In this document: positions 34,233 through 37,539 of the stretch, piece after piece
How positions within the stretch are numbered: position 1 is the stretch's first letter
Layout: the number at the start of each line of letters is the position of its first letter
IMG/VR virus record: IMGVR_UViG_3300040806_000631
Coordinates: 1 to 37,539 of that record
Direction: 5' to 3' (one strand)
Length of the DNA stretch: 37,539 bases
DNA from: a virus
The notes under the pieces: model-generated
Seen by the model: only the letters and a program-made list of their open reading frames with translations
Database searches by the model: none
Told to the model about the DNA's origin: nothing
Position numbers and translations under genes: made by a program

Positions 34233-35408
34233 ATGGTTAGTAAAACATTAGAAAAGAAAAGAGTTCAAGGCAGGAAAAATCGTGTCACCATTGAAGATAA
34301 GTATTTAGGCCCAGAGCCATGGTGGGATGAAGATAATCCACCACCTACCGATAAAAGCGGCCGAAGTATTGCTTGGTCAAAGGCCGCCCATTGGTACGGG
34401 TACTTTTTAAAGACTAAGGATTATGTACCCTTTATTATCCGTTATGCAGAAGAAGTCCACGGGTTCAATAACACCCAAATTGAAGCTATCAAGGCACTAA
34501 AAGATTACGAAATCATGCATCATTGTGGTGCAGTTGCACGTTTACATTTCCGTGGTTGGAATCATGAAGAGGAATTGCACCAACGATTACTTGAAGAATT
34601 AAATAAAAAGGTAGAGAAAGGTAAAGAGCTCTTAAAAGAAAAGAAAGAAATTAAAAAGACTGCTCCGCCTGTTATCAGTCCTGCTCAAAGGGCATATATG
34701 AATATGATGGAAACCATTCATGCCGATTGGGATGAAATGGTAATTGATAGTTGGATGGATGGAAACTTTAATCCAGTCTTTAATGTATACGAATTGTGGA
34801 AGAAACACGGCCTGAAAGGTAATGTAATTAATGCCTTTAAGGAAAAAGTTCAAATGGAATATGATATAGTATCTGATGCTTATAACAATAATTGTGACCA
34901 GGCTGTAGAGGCATATTCTCATATCACAAGGCGTAGACAAAAGAAGATGTTGAATCTCATGGATAATATCTTTGCAGATCTTGATAAATTAAAAGACAGT
35001 TTCAAGGCTGTAAGAATGCCTAGAGCTAAGAAACCAAAGTCAACAGATGCCCAAGTTGCAAATCTAAAATACTTGCAAGAGGACATCGATTCAAAAGTAA
35101 CCTCTATTAACCCTGTACTAATACCAGGCAAAGAACACTTACTTGTATATAATGTAAAATACAAGTCACTTGCTCATTATGTCAGTACTGCTACTAAAGG
35201 GTTTGAGGTAAGAGGTACTACTCTTTATAACTTTGATGAAAAATTATCGAAGGGAGCAAAATTAAGAAAGCCAGAAGATGTATTACCTGAAGTGTTGAAA
35301 CTCACGCCTAAACAAATTGATAAAAGAGTTTGGGATAAATTAACAACGAAGATAGGTAGTCCAAACGGTCGAATAAACAAAGACTGTATACTACTTAGAG
35401 TAATATAA
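34233..35408 (+). CDS. Conserved phage hypothetical protein
   Basis: A 391-residue soluble protein. Residues 1-110 contain PWWDEDNPPP, IAWSKAAHWYGYFLK and YAEEVHGF; residues ~115-140 are Lys/Glu-rich; the middle is helical (PAQRAYMNMMETIHADWDEM ...); the C-terminal ~110 residues look like a separate beta domain. I recall proteins of this size near gp33/gp59 in marine T4-like phages, with no known function. It starts a transcription unit with replication and late-transcription genes, so a role in that stage is likely but unproven. Confidence 0.55.
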   Translation: MVSKTLEKKRVQGRKNRVTIEDKYLGPEPWWDEDNPPPTDKSGRSIAWSKAAHWYGYFLKTKDYVPFIIRYAEEVHGFNNTQIEAIKALKDYEIMHHCGAVARLHFRGWNHEEELHQRLLEELNKKVEKGKELLKEKKEIKKTAPPVISPAQRAYMNMMETIHADWDEMVIDSWMDGNFNPVFNVYELWKKHGLKGNVINAFKEKVQMEYDIVSDAYNNNCDQAVEAYSHITRRRQKKMLNLMDNIFADLDKLKDSFKAVRMPRAKKPKSTDAQVANLKYLQEDIDSKVTSINPVLIPGKEHLLVYNVKYKSLAHYVSTATKGFEVRGTTLYNFDEKLSKGAKLRKPEDVLPEVLKLTPKQIDKRVWDKLTTKIGSPNGRINKDCILLRVI

Positions 35409-35415
35409 GGAAGGC

Positions 35416-35652
35416 ATGATTGAGCAAAAAATTATGACACGTAAACGATTCTCTACTGCGGTAGAGAATCTTGTTTCAGAAGGTAAGGGGTTGTCCTACA
35501 TTGAGGCAGCTGCTTACTTAATAGAGCAAAGGGGAATGGACTTTAAAAGTCTTAACAGATTGTTGTCTGATTCCCTTAAACAAAAAATTGAGGCGGAAGC
35601 CAGTGATTTAAATTTACTAAGGACTAAACAGACAAATAAGTTACCACTATGA
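35416..35652 (+). CDS. 33: Probable late-transcription coactivator gp33
   Basis: A 78-residue protein. The pattern RKRFSTAVENLVSEGKGLSYIEAA, then LSDSLKQKIEAEASDLNLL and a hydrophobic Leu-Pro-Leu end, resembles gp33 of marine T4-like phages as I recall (T4 gp33 is 112 residues). gp33 links RNA polymerase to the sliding clamp for late promoters, and TATAAATA boxes are present in this window. Its position just before gp59 and gp32 is the T4 gene order, which supports the call more than the sequence itself. It overlaps gp59 by 4 nt. Confidence 0.65.
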   Translation: MIEQKIMTRKRFSTAVENLVSEGKGLSYIEAAAYLIEQRGMDFKSLNRLLSDSLKQKIEAEASDLNLLRTKQTNKLPL

Positions 35653-36236
35653 TGGATCCCTTTGAATCTTATAAACTATATAATGCATTAAAACTTCATT
35701 TTGAAACAGATGGTTACGATGCCGTAAAATACAATTATAAATCAAACGTGACACCCCAGTCATTCTTTAAAAGAAAGGATAAGTACTTCTTTGCAAAGTT
35801 GGCCAAGAAGTATAATGGGAATTTAAAGGACTTTTACATTTCACAATTCGTTAACACAGAATCATATGTTGGCGATATGATGGATGAAGAGGCAGAAAAG
35901 AACTATTTAAATTATAAAAGAATTCAAGAAAGCATACATCGTGTGTTTTCAATTGATATAAATATACTAGGTGAACAAGAAAGGAAGTTTGATGAGCTCT
36001 TTAAGAGTTATCACGGACAACTACCCTTGGTCGTCAAGTTATGGCTTCAAGAGGAAATCAGTTTAGAAACTGTAGTGATTCTTGATTCCATATTGGGGTT
36101 TGTAGAACGTGAATCCGATAATATAACAGATACCATTATATGGCCTGATTTAAAACGGAGAATCAATAAATATAAACCCTTCGTAAATTATACGGAAGAT
36201 AAATGCATGAAGTTGTTGACAAATGTGTTTGTTTGA
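35649..36236 (+). CDS. 59: gp59-like loader of replicative helicase
   Basis: A 195-residue protein. The segments YKLYNALKLHFE, DAVKYNYKSNV, FFKRKDKYFFAKLAKKY and YVGDMMDEEA match T4 gp59, as does the C-terminal part with VVILDSILGF and NITDTIIWPDL. It is a little shorter than T4 gp59 (217). In T4, gp59 loads helicase gp41 onto gp32-coated single-stranded DNA. Its location next to gp32 supports this. The ATG at 35649 overlaps the gp33 stop; 35652 is also possible. The gp32 promoter lies in its 3' end. Confidence 0.85.
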   Translation: MMDPFESYKLYNALKLHFETDGYDAVKYNYKSNVTPQSFFKRKDKYFFAKLAKKYNGNLKDFYISQFVNTESYVGDMMDEEAEKNYLNYKRIQESIHRVFSIDINILGEQERKFDELFKSYHGQLPLVVKLWLQEEISLETVVILDSILGFVERESDNITDTIIWPDLKRRINKYKPFVNYTEDKCMKLLTNVFV

Positions 36237-36244
36237 TGTATAAT
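36216..36244 (+). promoter_or_regulatory. Consensus sigma70 promoter of gp32
   Basis: TTGACA at 36216-36221, 17-nt spacer, TATAAT at 36239-36244. The -35 lies inside the 3' end of gp59. Predicted +1 is ~36251, giving a gp32 leader of ~76 nt, the longest leader in the window. Confidence 0.9.
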
Positions 36245-36256
36245 ATACATATAATT

Positions 36257-36325
36257 ATGAATAAAGTGAAATACAACAGAAACGACTACACTAGAGTCGT
36301 AATACAACGCAATACGGAGAAATAA
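36257..36325 (+). CDS. Possible leader mini-ORF before gp32
   Basis: A 22-residue ORF, ATG 36257 to TAA 36323-36325, ending one base before the gp32 ATG. It begins MNKVKYNRND and is basic. The ATG lies only about six bases from the predicted +1, so it would be translated leaderless. It may be a chance ORF or a leader peptide; the evidence is only its position. Confidence 0.3.
   Translation: MNKVKYNRNDYTRVVIQRNTEK
36282..36300 (+). promoter_or_regulatory. Hairpin in gp32 leader
   Basis: ACGACT (36282-36287) and AGTCGT (36295-36300) pair perfectly around a seven-base loop, 26 bases before the gp32 ATG. T4 gp32 represses its own translation by binding its mRNA leader from a folded 5' element. 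This hairpin could play the same role. Confidence 0.5.
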
Positions 36326-36326
36326 A

Positions 36327-37223
36327 ATGTCATTTGCAAATCTAAAGAGCACTCGAGGCTCGTCAATCGACAAACTCGTAAAGGCTGCGGAAGCAGTATC
36401 AACTAAAACAGAATCTAATTCCTATGGGGATGACAGATTTTGGAAACCTACCAGAGATAAAGCAGGAAACGGTTATGCCGTAGTCAGATTCTTACCTGCC
36501 AAAGAGGGTGAAGACCTTCCTTGGGTAAGATATTGGGACCATGGTTTTAAAGGCCCTACTGGTCTATGGTATATCGAAAACTCTTTAACTTCTATTGGAC
36601 AAGATGATCCAGTATCAGAGATGAACTCTGTTCTTTGGAACTCTGGTCGTGATGAAGATAAAGCTATTGCAAGGGAGAGAAAAAGACGTTTACACTATGT
36701 AAGTAATGTTCTCGTTGTTTCTGACCCTAGTAATCCAGAAAACGAAGGAAAGGTATTCTTATACAAGTTTGGTAAGAAAATCTTTGATAAGATTATGGAG
36801 TCAATGCAACCTGCATTCGAAGACGAAGATCCTATCAATCCTTATGACTTCTGGGAAGGAGCGGAATTTAAAATTAAAATCCGCAAAGTAGAAGGTTGGG
36901 TAAACTATGATAAGTCAGAGTTTGCTACACAGTCTGCATTATATGATGGTGATGAAGACAGATTAGAAGAAGTATACAATAAATTGTATTCACTTCAGGA
37001 TTTCCTGGATCCTTCTAATTATAAATCATATGATGAATTGAAATCCAAAATGAATAAAGTTTTGGGTATCGATGCAGGTGCTCCTTCTATGGAAATGCCA
37101 GAAATGAATGTGGTTGAAGAAACTCCAGTGGCAGCCGTGTCAACGCCTGTTATGGAAGAACCAACTAGTGACGATGAGGATGATACATTATCATACTTTG
37201 CTAAACTGGCTAAAGAATCATAA
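36327..37223 (+). CDS. 32: Single-stranded DNA-binding protein gp32
   Basis: A 298-residue gp32, close to T4 (301). It coats single-stranded DNA and coordinates replication, recombination and repair. N-terminal basic part, then a core with FWKPTRDKAGNGYAVVRFLP, WVRYWDHGFKG, HYVSNVLVVSDP and KVFLYKFGKKIFDKI, and an acidic tail (EEPTSDDEDDTLSYFAKLAKES-type) for protein contacts. The T4 zinc-binding Cys residues are absent: the CPVC region reads DPVSEMNS, as in cyanophage versions I recall. GGAG precedes the ATG (36316-36319), and a terminator follows. Confidence 0.95.
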   Translation: MSFANLKSTRGSSIDKLVKAAEAVSTKTESNSYGDDRFWKPTRDKAGNGYAVVRFLPAKEGEDLPWVRYWDHGFKGPTGLWYIENSLTSIGQDDPVSEMNSVLWNSGRDEDKAIARERKRRLHYVSNVLVVSDPSNPENEGKVFLYKFGKKIFDKIMESMQPAFEDEDPINPYDFWEGAEFKIKIRKVEGWVNYDKSEFATQSALYDGDEDRLEEVYNKLYSLQDFLDPSNYKSYDELKSKMNKVLGIDAGAPSMEMPEMNVVEETPVAAVSTPVMEEPTSDDEDDTLSYFAKLAKES

Positions 37224-37245
37224 TAATAATAATTAGTATTCTTTT

Positions 37246-37270
37246 GGGGGACTTCGGTCCCCCTTTTTTT
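37246..37270 (+). terminator. Strong intrinsic terminator after gp32
   Basis: GGGGGAC (37246-37252), a UUCG tetraloop, GTCCCCC (37257-37263) and seven T (37264-37270). It is a textbook stem closed by a C(UUCG)G loop. It insulates gp32 from the convergent gene, whose stop codon lies in the T-run. Confidence 0.95.
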
Positions 37271-37539
37271 ATCTAGTGGCGTTTGCCTCTCTAGTTTTAT
37301 TAGGTTTGGGTGGATTCATAATAACGGTATCTCCACCTCTAGTTTGTGAATTGTTTGTAGCAACTGATACGTTACTTGCAGCTTGTTGTCCACCGGCCAT
37401 TCTAAGGTCTACATTTTCTGCTGATACATTCATTAGCCCTACTCCAGTAGTATTTTGATTTGCATCTATTGATGTACCATCTGGGGTGTCCATATTTAAC
37501 ACACCCTTCAGCCTATTAATGTTCAATACCGCTTGTTCT
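37269..37539 (-). CDS. 3' end of a minus-strand gene (partial)
   Basis: The minus-strand frame is open from the right edge to a TAA at 37271-37269, so the gene enters from outside; the first Met-like codon at 37526 is a TTG inside the open frame, not a true start. The visible ~89 residues are Asn/Gln/Ser/Thr/Gly-rich with a Pro-Lys turn near the end (MNPPKPNKTREANATR). Such low-charge tails are typical of phage structural proteins, but the family is not recognisable. It is the only minus-strand gene seen and it converges on gp32. Confidence 0.55.
   Translation of the reverse strand, partial: EQAVLNINRLKGVLNMDTPDGTSIDANQNTTGVGLMNVSAENVDLRMAGGQQAASNVSVATNNSQTRGGDTVIMNPPKPNKTREANATR

Overview
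The window looks like part of a T4-type marine myovirus genome, most like the SAR11-infecting pelagimyophages. It is visibly AT-rich, almost fully coding, and all genes but the last run on the + strand with 1-17 nt overlaps. It carries T4 core genes: class Ia ribonucleotide reductase (nrdA, nrdB), glutaredoxin, RNase H, phoH, DNA ligase, a T4-lysozyme-type endolysin, and gp33-gp59-gp32 in synteny. Small families I recall from marine T4-like phages fill the gaps. The host assignment is inferred from gene content, not proven by the sequence.

Layout. (1) 1-6120: a run of accessory and possibly capsid-associated genes with a transglutaminase-like protease, a cupin-like protein, a charged low-complexity protein, an i-spanin/o-spanin pair, a class 3 lipase and a membrane protein. 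(2) 6124-10806: nrdA, a small basic gene, nrdB, glutaredoxin, a zinc ribbon and a GIY-YIG nuclease. (3) 10810-13048: RNase H and small genes. (4) 13065-16038: PhoH, an MGME1-like nuclease and a 2-Cys peroxiredoxin. (5) 16046-19080: a stand-alone PseT-type 3'-phosphatase, a HAD nucleotidase-like protein, DNA ligase and small genes. (6) 19092-22875: late virion genes and the endolysin. (7) 22903-29818: a phage-borne curli-like cassette (csgF, csgG, two CsgA-like proteins, a FecR-domain protein and a CHASE2-adenylate cyclase) preceded by three small membrane proteins. (8) 29851-34120: small early genes, a metallopeptidase, a SWIM zinc finger and a GT-B glycosyltransferase. (9) 34179-37223: gp33, gp59 and gp32, ending at a strong terminator. 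(10) 37269-37539: the 3' end of a minus-strand gene.

Two promoter classes can be read directly. Ten near-consensus sigma70 promoters (TTGACA or TTTACA, 17-nt spacer in nine of ten, TATAAT) drive metabolic and early-type operons. T4 late boxes (TATAAATA) precede the virion and curli genes. Several promoters of both classes lie so close to the ATG that the mRNAs should be leaderless or nearly so. The late boxes imply that the curli cassette is expressed with the virion and lysis genes.

Most notable points: the curli-type secretion cassette under late promoters; NrdA with Trp where the redox-active Cys225 is expected; a 308-nt overlap of the cyclase gene with a signal-peptide ORF, where codon use changes; a 3'-UTR hairpin whose loop is complementary to Shine-Dalgarno leaders of its own operon and another; a three-copy TGTTACA array with 11-nt period; and an imperfect 24-bp inverted repeat between two HAD genes. 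No tRNA, IS element or CRISPR array was seen.
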